Notes: generated from the letters alone by a model not told the origin. Shown: positions 30,352 through 40,379, numbered from the stretch's first letter. The stretch: 64,000 bases of DNA from Bacillus andreraoultii (GCF_001244735.1 NZ_LN868937.1:1272945-1336944); one strand, 5' to 3'. A program made the numbers and translations.

Positions 30352-32739
30352 ATGCCGGTGGAAGAAGAACAATTTATTAAAGGTCGCCCAATTGTAACGA
30401 TTTTTCATAATGAACAAAATCTATATACTGTTTTACGAGTTCGGGTTGATGAATCTAGTGAAGAAGGAATTAAAAAAGACGCTGTTGTGACAGGCTACTT
30501 CCCCCGATTATATGAAGAAGAAACATATATTTTTTATGGGCGACTAACAGAACACCCGAAATATGGTCCACAGTTTCAAGTAGAACATTTTCGTAAAGAC
30601 CTTCCGAAGTCAAAAGAAGGGGTCATTCAATATTTATCTAGTGAGTTATTTAAAGGAATTGGTAAAAAAACGGCGGAAAATATTGTCGAAGCGCTTGGAG
30701 AAAATGCGATTGAACGCATTCTTAAACAACCCTCACTGTTAGATACCGTTCCTAAACTACCAGGTGATAAAGCAAAACTTTTACATGAAACCCTCCTTGA
30801 ACATCAAGGGCTGGAACATATCATGGTTGGACTAAATCAATATGGATTTGGCCCGCAGTTATCGATGAGAATTTATCAGACGTACAAAGAGCAAACGATG
30901 GAAATTGTTGAACATAATCCTTATAGATTAGTAGAAGATATCGAAGGAATTGGTTTTGGGCGGGCTGATGAACTAGGATTTAAGCTTGGGTTACAAGGAA
31001 ATCACCCAGACCGTGTAAAAGCAGGATGTTTATATACATTAGAAACAAATTGTATTCAGGAAGGTCATTGTTTTTTAGAAAAGGAGTCATTTATACAGGC
31101 TGTGAAAACGTTGCTTGAATCAAATCAACCCGAAGAAATTTTCCCTGAAGATATCGATTATGAATTATTAAAGTTAGAAGAGGAAGGGAAAGTTGTTGTT
31201 GAAGAGGAACGCGTTTTTTTACCGTCTGTTTATTATTCCGAAAAAGGTATTGTTACGAACATTAAAAGAATTTTAGAACAGAAAGAATATGCGGATCAAT
31301 TTCCAGAATCGGAGTTTTTACTAGCTCTTGGCGGTCTTGAAGAACGACTCGGAATTCAATATGCACCTTCGCAAAAAGAAGCGATTCAAACAGCTTTGTC
31401 GAGTCCAATGTTAATTTTAACCGGAGGACCAGGTACGGGGAAAACAACCGTAATTAAAGGAATTGTTGAACTATATGCAGAATTACATGGTTGTTCCTTA
31501 GACCCAAAAGATTATAAAAAGGAAGAAGTATTTCCATTTGTATTAGCTGCTCCAACAGGGCGTGCAGCAAAACGAATGGCTGAATCAACCGGCTTACCTG
31601 CTGTAACGATTCACCGTTTATTAGGGTGGAACGGGACGGAGACGTTTGATTATAATGAAGAGAATCCGATTGAAGGCAAAATCATGATTATTGATGAAAT
31701 GTCAATGGTTGATATTTGGTTGGCACATAATCTTTTCAAAGCACTCCCTCCTCATATACAAGTAATTTTAGTTGGTGATGAAGACCAGTTACCATCGGTT
31801 GGACCTGGTCAAGTATTAAAGGATTTACTAGCTTCTAAACAAATACCAACCGTCCGTTTAACCGATATTTATCGCCAAGAAAGTGGCTCTACAATTATTC
31901 AACTAGCTCATTCAATAAAAAATGGGACGATCCCGAATGATATAAAAAAACAGCAGAAAGATCGTTCCTTTTTATCATGTCATACGACACAAGTTATTGA
32001 TGTAGTAAAGCAAGTCGTTCTTCATGCAATGAATAAAGGGTATACGTCAAAGGATATACAAGTTTTAGCGCCGATGTACAGAGGACCTGCAGGAATTGAC
32101 GAACTGAATAAAGTTCTACAAGAAATTATGAATGGAATAACGAACGAACGCCGTAGGGAGATGAAATTTGGCGACAATATATATCGAGTTGGAGACAAAG
32201 TATTGCAGTTAGTAAATCAACCAGAAAAAAATATTTTTAACGGTGATATTGGAGAAGTGATAGCAATTTTCTTTGCAAAGGAAACAGAAGAAAAAGTTGA
32301 TCAATTAGTTGTTTCTTTTGATGGGAATGAAGTTACATTTCAAAGACAAGATTTGAACCAAATTACGTTAGCGTACTGCTGTAGCATTCATAAATCTCAA
32401 GGAAGTGAATTCCCAGTTGTCATTCTTCCTATTGTACGAGGATATCATCGAATGCTACGTCGGAATTTAATTTATACTGCAATTACAAGGAGTAAAGAAA
32501 AGCTAATTATATGCGGAGAAGAAGATGCATTTCGAACAGCTGTCAATCAAACTGATGATAACTTGAGAAATACAACTTTACAACAACGTTTAGTTGGCAA
32601 ATTAAAAACAACAAAAACTGAAATCTGTGAATTGGTTACAAATGAAATGTCTTATGAAGAACGATTAATGAGTGTTGATCCAATGATTGGGATGACGAAT
32701 ATTACTCCTTATGATTTTGTAGTCGAAAATGATGGATGA
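30352..32739 (+). CDS. recD2: ATP-dependent 5'-3' DNA helicase RecD2
   Basis: Stand-alone superfamily 1B helicase (RecD-like without RecBC) involved in fork progression and repair. The 795-aa protein has an N-terminal OB/helix-hairpin-helix extension (FKGIGKKTAENIVEALG; IEGIGFGRADELGFKLG), Walker A LTGGPGTGKTTVIKG (about residue 354), Walker B MIIDEMSMVDIW (about 445), LVGDEDQLPSVGPGQVL, and the C-terminal UvrD-like motif CCSIHKSQGSEFPVVILP with YTAITRSKEKL. The start ATG 30352 follows AAGGGGG by 5 bases. It is transcribed alone and terminated downstream. Confidence 0.96.
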   Translation: MPVEEEQFIKGRPIVTIFHNEQNLYTVLRVRVDESSEEGIKKDAVVTGYFPRLYEEETYIFYGRLTEHPKYGPQFQVEHFRKDLPKSKEGVIQYLSSELFKGIGKKTAENIVEALGENAIERILKQPSLLDTVPKLPGDKAKLLHETLLEHQGLEHIMVGLNQYGFGPQLSMRIYQTYKEQTMEIVEHNPYRLVEDIEGIGFGRADELGFKLGLQGNHPDRVKAGCLYTLETNCIQEGHCFLEKESFIQAVKTLLESNQPEEIFPEDIDYELLKLEEEGKVVVEEERVFLPSVYYSEKGIVTNIKRILEQKEYADQFPESEFLLALGGLEERLGIQYAPSQKEAIQTALSSPMLILTGGPGTGKTTVIKGIVELYAELHGCSLDPKDYKKEEVFPFVLAAPTGRAAKRMAESTGLPAVTIHRLLGWNGTETFDYNEENPIEGKIMIIDEMSMVDIWLAHNLFKALPPHIQVILVGDEDQLPSVGPGQVLKDLLASKQIPTVRLTDIYRQESGSTIIQLAHSIKNGTIPNDIKKQQKDRSFLSCHTTQVIDVVKQVVLHAMNKGYTSKDIQVLAPMYRGPAGIDELNKVLQEIMNGITNERRREMKFGDNIYRVGDKVLQLVNQPEKNIFNGDIGEVIAIFFAKETEEKVDQLVVSFDGNEVTFQRQDLNQITLAYCCSIHKSQGSEFPVVILPIVRGYHRMLRRNLIYTAITRSKEKLIICGEEDAFRTAVNQTDDNLRNTTLQQRLVGKLKTTKTEICELVTNEMSYEERLMSVDPMIGMTNITPYDFVVENDG

Positions 32740-32790
32740 GAGATCGAGTTATGAAGTGTATAAGAAGAGATCTAGGTGCCTTAAGTTTGA

Positions 32791-32832
32791 AAAAAGTGTG
32801 AGGGTTACGTATATTGTCTCTCACTTTTTAAA
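32791..32832 (+). terminator. Terminator after recD2
   Basis: AAAAAGTGTGAG (32791-32802) / CTCTCACTTTTT (32818-32829), near-perfect stem with T-run; A-rich 5' arm also allows reverse function. Confidence 0.88.
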
Positions 32833-32960
32833 ACAAATGAAGATAGGAAAAAAATCATCGGTAATTTTGTATAATAAATAAGGCGAAAAATGTTTACATT
32901 TCCACAATTTTGTCCAAGCTGTTAATACAAAACTATTTTATTGTATCTTGAGGTGAAATT

Positions 32961-33155
32961 GTGGAATTAGCATGTCCAAATTGTCGTAGTAAGGATATTG
33001 GTAAAATCGGTATTAATCAATATTATTGCTGGAATTGCTTTATTGAGCTATCGATATCTAAAGGAGTTATACATACACATCAAGTAGAAGAAGATGGCTC
33101 GCTTTCCTCCCTCGACGATTTATTTTCAGAAGAAGACCGTCGTTTCCATGCTTGA
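32961..33155 (+). CDS. Small zinc-ribbon-like protein
   Basis: A 64-aa protein starting at GTG 32961 with GAGGTG 7 bases upstream. Two CxxC pairs (CPNC near residue 5, CWNC near 23) form a likely zinc ribbon, followed by an acidic tail (SSLDDLFSEEDRRF). I do not recognise the family with certainty. It is flanked by its own terminator, so it looks like a monocistronic gene between recD2 and the AI-2E transporter. The fold is inferred from cysteine spacing only. Confidence 0.8.
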   Translation: MELACPNCRSKDIGKIGINQYYCWNCFIELSISKGVIHTHQVEEDGSLSSLDDLFSEEDRRFHA

Positions 33156-33174
33156 GTGAAAAGTTTGATATTTC

Positions 33175-33208
33175 AAAGTCTCCTAGTAGTACTGTAGGGG
33201 ACTTTTTT
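33175..33208 (+). terminator. Terminator of the zinc-ribbon gene
   Basis: AAAGTCTCCTA (33175-33185) / TAGGGGACTTT (33195-33205), then a T-run to 33208. The dispersed repeat copy D starts at the very next base. Confidence 0.9.
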
Positions 33209-33370
33209 GGCTATTAGGAAAGTATTCATTTTTCAATTTCTACTTCCTATCTGCATAGGCGCACAAGGTAGGCTCTAGCAGCATGAACTGCAGCAAAAAG
33301 AGCTTTATCGGCGAACGATAGTCTCTCGCCTGCGCCTAAAGGTTGAAGCAATGAGTTTTCTATATTTTTA
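33209..33370 (+). repeat. Dispersed intergenic repeat, copy D
   Basis: GGCTATTAGGAAAGTATTC, CAATTTCTACTTCCTAT, GCGCACAAGGTAGGCTCTAG, GGCGAACGATAGTCTCTCGC, CCTAAAGG and ATGAGTTTTCT follow the family order. Closest to copy A in the 5' half. The 3' complement of GCGCACAAG has degenerated here. It abuts the preceding terminator's T-run. Confidence 0.8.
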
Positions 33371-33443
33371 TTAAAACGAACCAAAACCTATGCATAAAAT
33401 GATGACACAATCCCAAAACTACTTTTGCGGGAGAGTGTTGTTG

Positions 33444-34511
33444 ATGGATATTAAAGTAAAATGGTTTTATCGTTTAGGCTTTTTACTTCTATTATTCGTA
33501 GTCCTATTTATATTTATTAAATTAGCTCCAATGTGGGAACCAGTTGTTCAAATTTTCATTACAGTATTATTGCCATTTATTATTGCAGGGTTTATCGCAT
33601 ATTTATTGTATCCATTAGTAGATAAACTTCATAAAAATGGGTTGCAACGTTGGTTATCTGTTTTTCTTGTTTATGTCCTATTTTTTGGTGGAATTGGTTA
33701 TGCCGTTTATAAAGGTATTCCGATATTTATAAAACAACTTAAAGATCTATCAGAAAATGTCCCGATGCTTATCGACCAGTACGAGATGTGGGCGAATTAT
33801 ATTGAGAAAAAAACGAAAACATGGCCACTTGGCATTCATGAACAAATCGATGCCGGTTTTGATAAAATTAACGATGGAATAGAACGGTTCATTGATCGGG
33901 TGCTAAACTTCTTTTTATGGCTTTTTGATCGCTTTTTTTTACTCCTATTAATTCCATTTATCGCCTTTTATTTTTTGAAAGATATTGCTTATATAAAATC
34001 TACTTTTTGGTCATTTATTCCGAGAAAATGGCGAAAACAAACCTCTATTTTTCTTGAAAACGTAGAACAATCATTAGGCAATTATATTCGGGGGCAATTA
34101 ATTGTTTGCGCAACAGTTGGAATTATTGCTTCAATTTTTTTCTGGATTATTAAAATCGATTATCCTTTGTTACTCGGCTCAATTATTGGTATTACGAATG
34201 TCATTCCGTATTTCGGTCCGTTTATCGGTATCGTCCCGGCAGCTATCATTGCCTCACAAATATCAATTAAAATGGTTATTTTTGTTGTTCTCTTTTTATT
34301 TTGTCTCCAATTTGTAGAGGGGAATATTCTTTCACCTTATATTGTTGGTAAATCGTTACGAATGCACCCACTATTAATTATGTTTTCAATTTTAATTGGT
34401 GGAGAAATTGGTGGAGTGATTGGATTAATATTTGCTGTCCCAATTGTTGCAATTATAAAAACTACTTTTATGCAAGCGTTCGAACAATTTAGAAATCGAA
34501 ACACCGTGTAA
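33444..34511 (+). CDS. AI-2E family transporter (YrrI-like)
   Basis: Integral membrane permease of the AI-2E/PurR-regulated (TqsA/YdiK) family, about 355 residues with some eight hydrophobic segments. Signatures: LPFIIAGFIAYLLYPLVDKL near the N-terminus, LLLLIPFIAFYFLKD in the middle, IRGQLIVC, GITNVIPYFGPFIGIVPA and the C-terminal EGNILSPYIVGKSLRMHPLLIM. The substrate is not predictable from sequence; some homologues export autoinducer-2 or act as cation antiporters. The start is ATG 33444, or TTG 33441 with better spacing to GGGAG. As in B. subtilis (yrrI), it lies directly upstream of alaS. Confidence 0.9.
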   Translation: MDIKVKWFYRLGFLLLLFVVLFIFIKLAPMWEPVVQIFITVLLPFIIAGFIAYLLYPLVDKLHKNGLQRWLSVFLVYVLFFGGIGYAVYKGIPIFIKQLKDLSENVPMLIDQYEMWANYIEKKTKTWPLGIHEQIDAGFDKINDGIERFIDRVLNFFLWLFDRFFLLLLIPFIAFYFLKDIAYIKSTFWSFIPRKWRKQTSIFLENVEQSLGNYIRGQLIVCATVGIIASIFFWIIKIDYPLLLGSIIGITNVIPYFGPFIGIVPAAIIASQISIKMVIFVVLFLFCLQFVEGNILSPYIVGKSLRMHPLLIMFSILIGGEIGGVIGLIFAVPIVAIIKTTFMQAFEQFRNRNTV

Positions 34512-34524
34512 TTTCTAGTCTAAT

Positions 34525-34553
34525 TTGACAACTTTTGATTCAAATAATAGAAT
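34525..34553 (+). promoter_or_regulatory. Sigma-A promoter of the alaS T-box operon
   Basis: TTGACA (34525-34530), 17-bp spacer, TAGAAT (34548-34553). Transcription would begin near 34560, about 30 bases before the T-box stem I. Confidence 0.83.
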
Positions 34554-34591
34554 AGTGAATAGTATAATTCGAATAAGTTCTAATACGTTGA

Positions 34592-34825
34592 TGGAACGAG
34601 TATGTCACATATGAATCCAATTCATAGAGAGGAGTTTCCTTGGCTGAAAGAAATTCCAGGAAAGTACGTGACAGAAGGCTACTCCTGAGTGCAGCTAATC
34701 CCTGCCGCAACTCTTGCGTTAAAGAGGTAGAGTGATGGAAGTAAGTATGATGCTTTCATAACTAGGGTGGTACCACGGATATAAACTCTTCGTCCCTAAC
34801 TTTTCTGGGAGAAGAGTTTTTTTGT
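34592..34825 (+). promoter_or_regulatory. T-box leader controlling alaS
   Basis: T-box AGGGTGGTACCACG at 34764-34777, then terminator AAACTCTTC (34783-34791) / GAAGAGTTT (34811-34819) with a T-run. Stem I has AGTA (34599-34602) and GTCAC paired with GTGAC; the 3' side reads GAA-G-GCT-A, placing the alanine codon GCT (34678-34680) as specifier. This matches the downstream alaS: uncharged tRNA(Ala) should allow read-through. Confidence 0.92.
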
Positions 34826-34874
34826 TTTTTTTTTATAAGAAAAGGAAATGAATAGTTGAAGGAGGAACTTTAAA

Positions 34875-37508
34875 ATGAAAAAACTAACAAGCGCAGAAAT
34901 TCGGCGTATGTATCTAGAGTTTTTTAAAGAAAAGGGACATACAATTGAACCTAGTGCTCCATTAATTCCACATGATGACCCATCTTTATTATGGATTAAT
35001 AGTGGGGTTTCGACATTAAAGAAATATTTTGATGGTCGGGTGAAGCCAGAAAATCCGAGAATTACGAACGCACAAAAATCCATACGTACAAATGATATTG
35101 AAAATGTTGGTAAAACAGCACGCCACCATACTTTTTTCGAAATGCTTGGGAATTTTTCCATAGGTGATTATTTTAAAGAAGAAGCAATTATCTGGGCTTG
35201 GGAATTTTTAACGAGTCCGAAATGGATTGGCTTTGAACCTGAAAAATTATCCGTTACTATCCATCCGGAAGATGACGAAGCATATAAAATTTGGCATGAG
35301 AAAGTAGGTGTTCCTGAAGAGAGAATTATTCGCTTAGAGGGAAACTTCTGGGATATAGGAGAAGGACCTAGTGGACCAAATTCAGAAATTTTCTATGATC
35401 GAGGTCCTGCGTACGGTAATGATGATAACGATCCGGAATTGTATCCAGGAGGGGAAAATGAACGGTATTTAGAAGTGTGGAACTTAGTATTCTCCCAATT
35501 TAACCATAATCCAGACGGTACATATACTCCTCTACCAAAGAAAAATATTGATACTGGGATGGGTCTTGAAAGAATGGCATCAGTTATTCAAGACGCGAAA
35601 ACAAATTTTGAAACAGACCTTTTCATCCCAATTATTCAAAAGACAGAAGAAATTGCACAGGTGAAATATGGGAAAAATGATGAATTTGATGTTGCATTTA
35701 AAGTCATTGCAGACCATATTCGGACAGTTACTTTTGCAGTCGCTGATGGTGCCTTACCATCGAATGAAGGGCGTGGCTATGTATTACGTCGCCTTTTAAG
35801 ACGAGCGGTCCGTTATGCAAAACAAATTCATATCGAACGGCCATTTATGTATGAATTAGTACCAGTTGTTGGAGAAATCATGGAAGACTATTACCCGGAA
35901 GTAAAAAGTAAAACAGAATTTATTCAAAAAGTTGTCAAGAATGAAGAAGAACGATTTCATGAAACCTTGAATGAGGGACTTTCTATTTTAACGGAAGTAA
36001 TGAATAAGGCAAAAGCAAAAAACCTAGATATGGTGCAAGGCAGTGATGTATTCCGCTTATATGATACGTATGGATTTCCAGTTGAATTAACCGAAGAATA
36101 TGCTCAAGATGCTGGGTTAAAAGTTGACCATAATGGGTTCGAAAGGGAAATGGCGCTGCAAAGGGAACGGGCACGTAAAGCTCGTCAAGATGTAGATTCC
36201 ATGCACGTTCAGGGCGGTGATTTAGGTGATATAACTGTTCCTAGTACGTTCGTTGGTTATGAGACGCTTGAAACAGATGCAGAAATTGTTGCATTACTTA
36301 AAGATGGAAAGTCAATTTCAAGTGCTACAAAAGGTCAAGAGGTACAGCTTATATTAGATCGGACACCATTTTACGCGGAAAGTGGTGGACAAATTGCAGA
36401 CCGTGGAACGATTACAGCAGATCATCTTGTATTGGAAGTACTTGATGTACAAAAGGCGCCTAATCGGCAAAACTTACATCGTGTTCGTATAATAGAAGGG
36501 AATGTAGAAGTAAGTCAAAAAGTATTTGCAAAAATTGATGCAAAGAATCGTTTACGAATAACAAAAAATCACTCAGCAACACACCTACTCCACAAAGCTT
36601 TAAAAGAAGTACTTGGTGAGCATGTTAACCAAGCTGGATCTTTAGTTGAACCTGACCGTCTACGTTTTGACTTTTCACATTTCGGTCAAGTAACAGAAGA
36701 AGAATTATTAAAAGTAGAAACAATTGTTAATGAACAAATTTGGGCGAGCTTACCAGTTGAGATTATGGAAAAACCGATTGATGAAGCAAAAGCAATGGGA
36801 GCAATGGCCTTGTTTGGTGAAAAATATGGTGAGATTGTCCGTGTCGTAAAAATTGGTGATTACTCTATTGAACTTTGTGGTGGTTGCCACGTGCCAAATA
36901 CGGCTGCAATTGGATTATTTAAACTCGTTTCTGAAACAGGAATTGGAGCGGGAACTAGAAGAATTGAAGCAGTAACGGGTGAAAAAGCATACCATTACAT
37001 GACTGAACAAATTCAATTACTCAATGAGACGGCGCATAAACTTAAAGCTAATGTGAAAGATGTTCCAGAAAAAGTTGATTCGTTGCAAAAAGAAATGAAA
37101 GAATTGCATAAGGAAATCGAATCATTAACAGCAAAATTAGGAAATATAGAAGCAAAAAATATAATTAGTAAAGTAAAAGGTGTGAATGGTGTCAAACTGC
37201 TTGTAAGTCAAGTGGAGATTAGTGAATCGAATCAGTTACGAACAATGTTAGACGAATTAAAACAAAAAATTGAATCTGGTGTCATTGTTTTAGGTGCAGT
37301 GTTAGATGGGAGAGTTCAATTAATTGCTGGTGTTACAAAAGACCTAACTTCAACCTATCATGCAGGGAAATTAATTAAAGAGGTTGCAAGTATTTGTGGC
37401 GGCGGCGGCGGTGGACGTCCTGATATGGCCCAAGCTGGTGCAAAAGACCCAAACAAATTGAATGAAGCATTACAATTTGTAGAAGATTGGATAAAAAAGA
37501 TTTCATAA
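34875..37508 (+). CDS. alaS: Alanyl-tRNA synthetase
   Basis: Class II synthetase with editing. The 877-aa protein has the aminoacylation core ([47 protein letters not shown]), the editing domain with zinc ligands ([23 protein letters not shown]) and the C-terminal DHHA1/C-Ala domain ending with the glycine run [20 protein letters not shown] 34875 follows AAGGAGG by 8 bases. It is controlled by the upstream T-box and followed at a short distance by ireB-ruvX-yrzB. Confidence 0.98.
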   Translation: MKKLTSAEIRRMYLEFFKEKGHTIEPSAPLIPHDDPSLLWINSGVSTLKKYFDGRVKPENPRITNAQKSIRTNDIENVGKTARHHTFFEMLGNFSIGDYFKEEAIIWAWEFLTSPKWIGFEPEKLSVTIHPEDDEAYKIWHEKVGVPEERIIRLEGNFWDIGEGPSGPNSEIFYDRGPAYGNDDNDPELYPGGENERYLEVWNLVFSQFNHNPDGTYTPLPKKNIDTGMGLERMASVIQDAKTNFETDLFIPIIQKTEEIAQVKYGKNDEFDVAFKVIADHIRTVTFAVADGALPSNEGRGYVLRRLLRRAVRYAKQIHIERPFMYELVPVVGEIMEDYYPEVKSKTEFIQKVVKNEEERFHETLNEGLSILTEVMNKAKAKNLDMVQGSDVFRLYDTYGFPVELTEEYAQDAGLKVDHNGFEREMALQRERARKARQDVDSMHVQGGDLGDITVPSTFVGYETLETDAEIVALLKDGKSISSATKGQEVQLILDRTPFYAESGGQIADRGTITADHLVLEVLDVQKAPNRQNLHRVRIIEGNVEVSQKVFAKIDAKNRLRITKNHSATHLLHKALKEVLGEHVNQAGSLVEPDRLRFDFSHFGQVTEEELLKVETIVNEQIWASLPVEIMEKPIDEAKAMGAMALFGEKYGEIVRVVKIGDYSIELCGGCHVPNTAAIGLFKLVSETGIGAGTRRIEAVTGEKAYHYMTEQIQLLNETAHKLKANVKDVPEKVDSLQKEMKELHKEIESLTAKLGNIEAKNIISKVKGVNGVKLLVSQVEISESNQLRTMLDELKQKIESGVIVLGAVLDGRVQLIAGVTKDLTSTYHAGKLIKEVASICGGGGGGRPDMAQAGAKDPNKLNEALQFVEDWIKKIS

Positions 37509-37585
37509 TTAGGACAAGTAGTGTAAAATAGTGTAAAATAAAGTCACAAGATCGCTACCAAAGTTTGAACGGAGGTGCATTTCCT

Positions 37586-37855
37586 ATGAGTTCACTTGAT
37601 CGAACGATGCAATTTCATTTTCCAGAAGAGCCAATAGACCAGGAAGTTCAAAAAGTGCTCTTACAAGTGTTTTCAGCATTGGAGGAAAAAGGTTATAATC
37701 CAATTAATCAAATTGTAGGTTACTTATTATCTGGTGACCCCGCTTATATACCAAGACATAAGGATGCGAGAAACATTATTCGTAAATTAGAAAGAGACGA
37801 GATTATCGAGGAATTAGTGAAATTTTATATACAAGAGCATCGTGAGGAAATGTAA
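37586..37855 (+). CDS. IreB family regulatory phosphoprotein (UPF0297, YrzL)
   Basis: 89-aa protein from ATG 37586, 8 bases after GGAGGTG (an in-frame TTG at 37565 precedes that site). Signatures [42 protein letters not shown] are family-defining. In enterococci IreB is a substrate of the IreK kinase in cephalosporin resistance; the role in Bacillus is unknown. The stop overlaps the start of ruvX (TAATG), so both are translationally coupled. Confidence 0.93.
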   Translation: MSSLDRTMQFHFPEEPIDQEVQKVLLQVFSALEEKGYNPINQIVGYLLSGDPAYIPRHKDARNIIRKLERDEIIEELVKFYIQEHREEM

Positions 37856-38271
37856 TGCGTATACTAGGACTAGATGTCGGTTCAAAAACAATCGGTGTTG
37901 CAGTTAGTGATGAGTTCGGCTGGACTGCACAGGGGTTAAAAACGATACAAATAAAGGAAGAAGAGCAGCAATCAGGATTACCTGAACTAGAAGAGATTAT
38001 TAATGAATATAATATTGAGAAGATTATCGTTGGTTTGCCGAAAAACATGAATGGTACAATAGGCCCACGTGGTGAAATTAGTTTGCAATTTGCGGAAGTC
38101 TTGAAAAACAAATTCCATATACCAGTGGAATTATGGGATGAGCGGTTGACAACAATGGCTGCTGAACGGGTGTTGCTATCTGCTGATGTTAGTCGGAAAA
38201 AGAGAAAACGAGTCATTGATAAGATGGCTGCGAGTTTAATTTTACAAGGTTATTTAGATAGCCAGTCATAA
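37855..38271 (+). CDS. ruvX: RNase H-like Holliday junction resolvase RuvX (YqgF/YrrK)
   Basis: 138-aa RNase H-fold nuclease implicated in Holliday junction resolution and in pre-16S rRNA 5' maturation. Motifs: [19 protein letters not shown] (N-terminal Asp), [19 protein letters not shown] and [17 protein letters not shown], with a C-terminal Asp in [14 protein letters not shown]. Its start is fused to the ireB stop. The alaS-ireB-ruvX-yrzB order is conserved in Bacilli. Confidence 0.96.
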   Translation: MRILGLDVGSKTIGVAVSDEFGWTAQGLKTIQIKEEEQQSGLPELEEIINEYNIEKIIVGLPKNMNGTIGPRGEISLQFAEVLKNKFHIPVELWDERLTTMAAERVLLSADVSRKKRKRVIDKMAASLILQGYLDSQS

Positions 38272-38318
38272 GTTCATAGTAAAATATCCCGACGGATTGG
38301 GATCTAGGAGGATTATAA

Positions 38319-38600
38319 ATGGAACACGGTGATAACCATATTACAGTCATTGATGAAGATGGTAACGAAGAATTATGTGAAATACTATTTACGTTTGAAT
38401 CTGAGGAATTTGGGAAATCTTATGTTCTCTATTACCCAGTAAGCGCTGAAGACGAAGATGAAGATGGAGAAATTGAAATACATGCATCGAGCTTTATTCC
38501 AGGTGAAGAACAAGGAGATTTAAAGCCAATTGAATCAGATGAAGAATGGGATCTTATCGAGGAAATGCTAGAAACCTTCCTAGGAGAAGATGAAGAATAG
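38319..38600 (+). CDS. DUF1292 family acidic protein (YrzB)
   Basis: 93-aa, strongly acidic protein ([35 protein letters not shown], then a D/E-rich stretch [18 protein letters not shown]). This is the DUF1292/YrzB family, found after ruvX throughout Firmicutes. The function is not known. ATG 38319 follows AGGAGG by 7 bases. Confidence 0.93.
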   Translation: MEHGDNHITVIDEDGNEELCEILFTFESEEFGKSYVLYYPVSAEDEDEDGEIEIHASSFIPGEEQGDLKPIESDEEWDLIEEMLETFLGEDEE

Positions 38601-38610
38601 TAACCATTTT

Positions 38611-38813
38611 GAGAAAGGCTGTTTTCTTAGAGCGTATTGCTTTTGGGAAAAATTTACTGTGGAAGATTTTGGTGGCGAATTCGCGATTACGTTAATCACT
38701 TGACTATGTATGATGTTACTTCAAGAGATAAATTTGCTTAAGACGTAACCTGCAGGAAGAGCCCGTCTTAGTGAATAACAACATAGTTTTCAAGAACAGC
38801 CTTCAGAAAAAAT
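38611..38813. repeat. Candidate MITE-like element with inverted ends
   Basis: The left end GAAAGGCTGTTTTCTTAGAG and the right end, read in reverse, GAAGGCTGTTCTTGAAAAC, form an imperfect terminal inverted repeat (AAGGCTGTT matches exactly) around about 200 bp without an open frame. A sequence resembling the left end recurs at 44463-44497. No target duplication could be defined. It ends 4 bp before the terminator at 38817. Confidence 0.55.
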
Positions 38814-38816
38814 AAT

Positions 38817-38888
38817 AAGCTGTCCTAAAAGAAATGTATGACATCTATTGGAATAGTAGATGAACATTTCTTTCGGACAGCTTTTTTT
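38817..38888 (+). terminator. Long hairpin terminator
   Basis: AAGCTGTCC (38817-38825) / GGACAGCTT (38875-38883), with further pairing inside (AAAGAAATGT / ACATTTCTTT and CATCTA / TAGATG), giving an unusually long stem followed by TTTTTT. Downstream of yrzB and the MITE-like element, before mltG. Confidence 0.88.
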
Positions 38889-38990
38889 ATAATATAAGTA
38901 AAAATAAACGAATATTTATAGTATAATAATCCAGGAAAGAAAGTTTCGAGTACTTTTTACATTTTTCGCACTCCCATAAGGAGGTTTTCA

Positions 38991-40124
38991 ATGGATAAGA
39001 ATGAAAAGAAAAAGTTAATGGAAATAAAAATGCAAGAAAAATATACCGAGGCAAAGACTGTAAGAAAAATAGTATTTTTAACTACAGCGATTATTATATT
39101 ATTAGTCGCTGGTATTTTCACAGGTGGATATCTTTATGTGAAAGGGGCATTAAAACCACTTGATCCTAATAGCAATAAAGAAATTAAAGTAGAAATCCCA
39201 TTAGGATCTGGCACGTCTGATATTGCAGCAATATTAGAAGACAAGAAAATTATTAAAGATGAACATGTTTTTAAATATTATGTAAAGTTTAAAAATGAAT
39301 CTGGTTTCCAAGCAGGGACTTATCAATTGTCACCTTCTATGTCTTTTAATCAAATTATAAAAAGTTTAAAAACCGGACGTGTTCATAAAAAAGCAGTGGT
39401 AACAATTTCGGTACCTGAAGGATTAAAATTAACTGAAATTGCAGCGATTATTGCAAAACAAACAAAGTATAGTGAAAAAGAAGTACTCGACAAAGTAAAT
39501 GATAAAAAATTTATCGAACAGGTCATGGAACAATATCCTGATTTAGTAACGAAAGATGTTTTTGGTAAAAATATTAAGTTTCCATTAGAAGGCTATCTTT
39601 ACCCAGCTACGTATCATTATTATGAAAAGAATCCTCCTCTTGAAGAGATTTTGCTTACGATGATTAAGAAAACGAATGAAATTGTTGATGAGTACCGTGT
39701 TGACATAAATAAAAAAGAAATGTCTGTTCATGAAGTACTAACGGTTGCTTCTTTAATTGAGGAAGAGGCGACAAAAGAAACAGACCGGAAAGCAATTTCT
39801 AGTGTATTCTATAATCGAATCAAGGCAGGTATGCCATTACAAACGGACCCAACAGTCATTTACGCGATTGGCAAACATCGAGAGCGACTCACCTTTAAGG
39901 ATTATTATGAAGTGGAGGATCCATATAATACGTATTTAAACACGGGATTACCGCCTGGGCCAATCGCAAATAGTGGAAAGGTTTCGATAGAGGCAGCACT
40001 TTATCCAACAAGCACAGACTATTACTATTTCTTAGCAACTGCTGACGGAAAAGTACTATTTTCAAAAACGTTAGAAGAACATAATGAAAAATATGCGGAA
40101 CATATAGAGAAGAAAAATCATTAA
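38991..40124 (+). CDS. mltG: Endolytic transglycosylase MltG (YceG-like, YrrL)
   Basis: Membrane-anchored murein transglycosylase that cleaves nascent glycan strands and may set their length. 377 residues: a basic cytoplasmic N-terminus, one transmembrane segment (about 29-50), then LysM-like and YceG domains. The catalytic Glu lies in VASLIEEEATKETDRKAISSVFYNRI (about residue 255), followed by MPLQTDPTVIYAIGKH and YNTYLNTGLPPGPIANSG. ATG 38991 has AAGGAGG 6 bases upstream. Transcribed as a single gene with a terminator. Confidence 0.96.
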   Translation: MDKNEKKKLMEIKMQEKYTEAKTVRKIVFLTTAIIILLVAGIFTGGYLYVKGALKPLDPNSNKEIKVEIPLGSGTSDIAAILEDKKIIKDEHVFKYYVKFKNESGFQAGTYQLSPSMSFNQIIKSLKTGRVHKKAVVTISVPEGLKLTEIAAIIAKQTKYSEKEVLDKVNDKKFIEQVMEQYPDLVTKDVFGKNIKFPLEGYLYPATYHYYEKNPPLEEILLTMIKKTNEIVDEYRVDINKKEMSVHEVLTVASLIEEEATKETDRKAISSVFYNRIKAGMPLQTDPTVIYAIGKHRERLTFKDYYEVEDPYNTYLNTGLPPGPIANSGKVSIEAALYPTSTDYYYFLATADGKVLFSKTLEEHNEKYAEHIEKKNH

Positions 40125-40137
40125 TTTTATATAAAGA

Positions 40138-40192
40138 TGGTTGTTTTCTCATAGATTATTTCTTCAACAAAGCTTATGAAAACAGCAACTTT
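40138..40192 (+). terminator. Terminator after mltG
   Basis: GGTTGTTTTCTCATA (from 40138) pairs imperfectly with TATGAAAACAGCAAC (40177-40191), then TTTTTT. Resembles the left motif of the element at 38611 in sequence (GTTTTCTCATAG), but forms a compact hairpin. Confidence 0.7.
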
Positions 40193-40220
40193 TTTGATGA
40201 ATTGAGTTGGACCTTCTACC

Positions 40221-40336
40221 TTTACCTTTTTACATTTTTATGGTAAAATAATACCCGTATATTTTTAATATGTAAAACAGTGTCATTCATAAAGGGATTA
40301 TCGGTTAATTAAACCACCTTTATAATGACCTTTTTT
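40221..40336 (+). promoter_or_regulatory. Promoter and terminator-containing leader upstream of trmR
   Basis: A promoter TTTACC (40221-40226), 17 bp, TAAAAT (40244-40249, with TG one base before) is followed by a hairpin GTCATTCATAAAGG (40282-40295) / CCTTTATAATGAC (40317-40329) and TTTTTT. The roughly 80-nt transcript would end before trmR (40380). This is either a short RNA or an attenuated leader of the trmR-trhP1-trhP2-udk operon. No known riboswitch or T-box motif was recognised in it. Confidence 0.7.
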
Positions 40337-40379
40337 CTTGTATTAGCGGATTTGCATGTACTTTGAAGGAGAAACATGA

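Noticed and set aside
34796..35161. 121-codon minus-strand frame over the alaS leader and start
   Set aside because: Complement of the conserved alaS coding region and the T-box terminator; no independent support.
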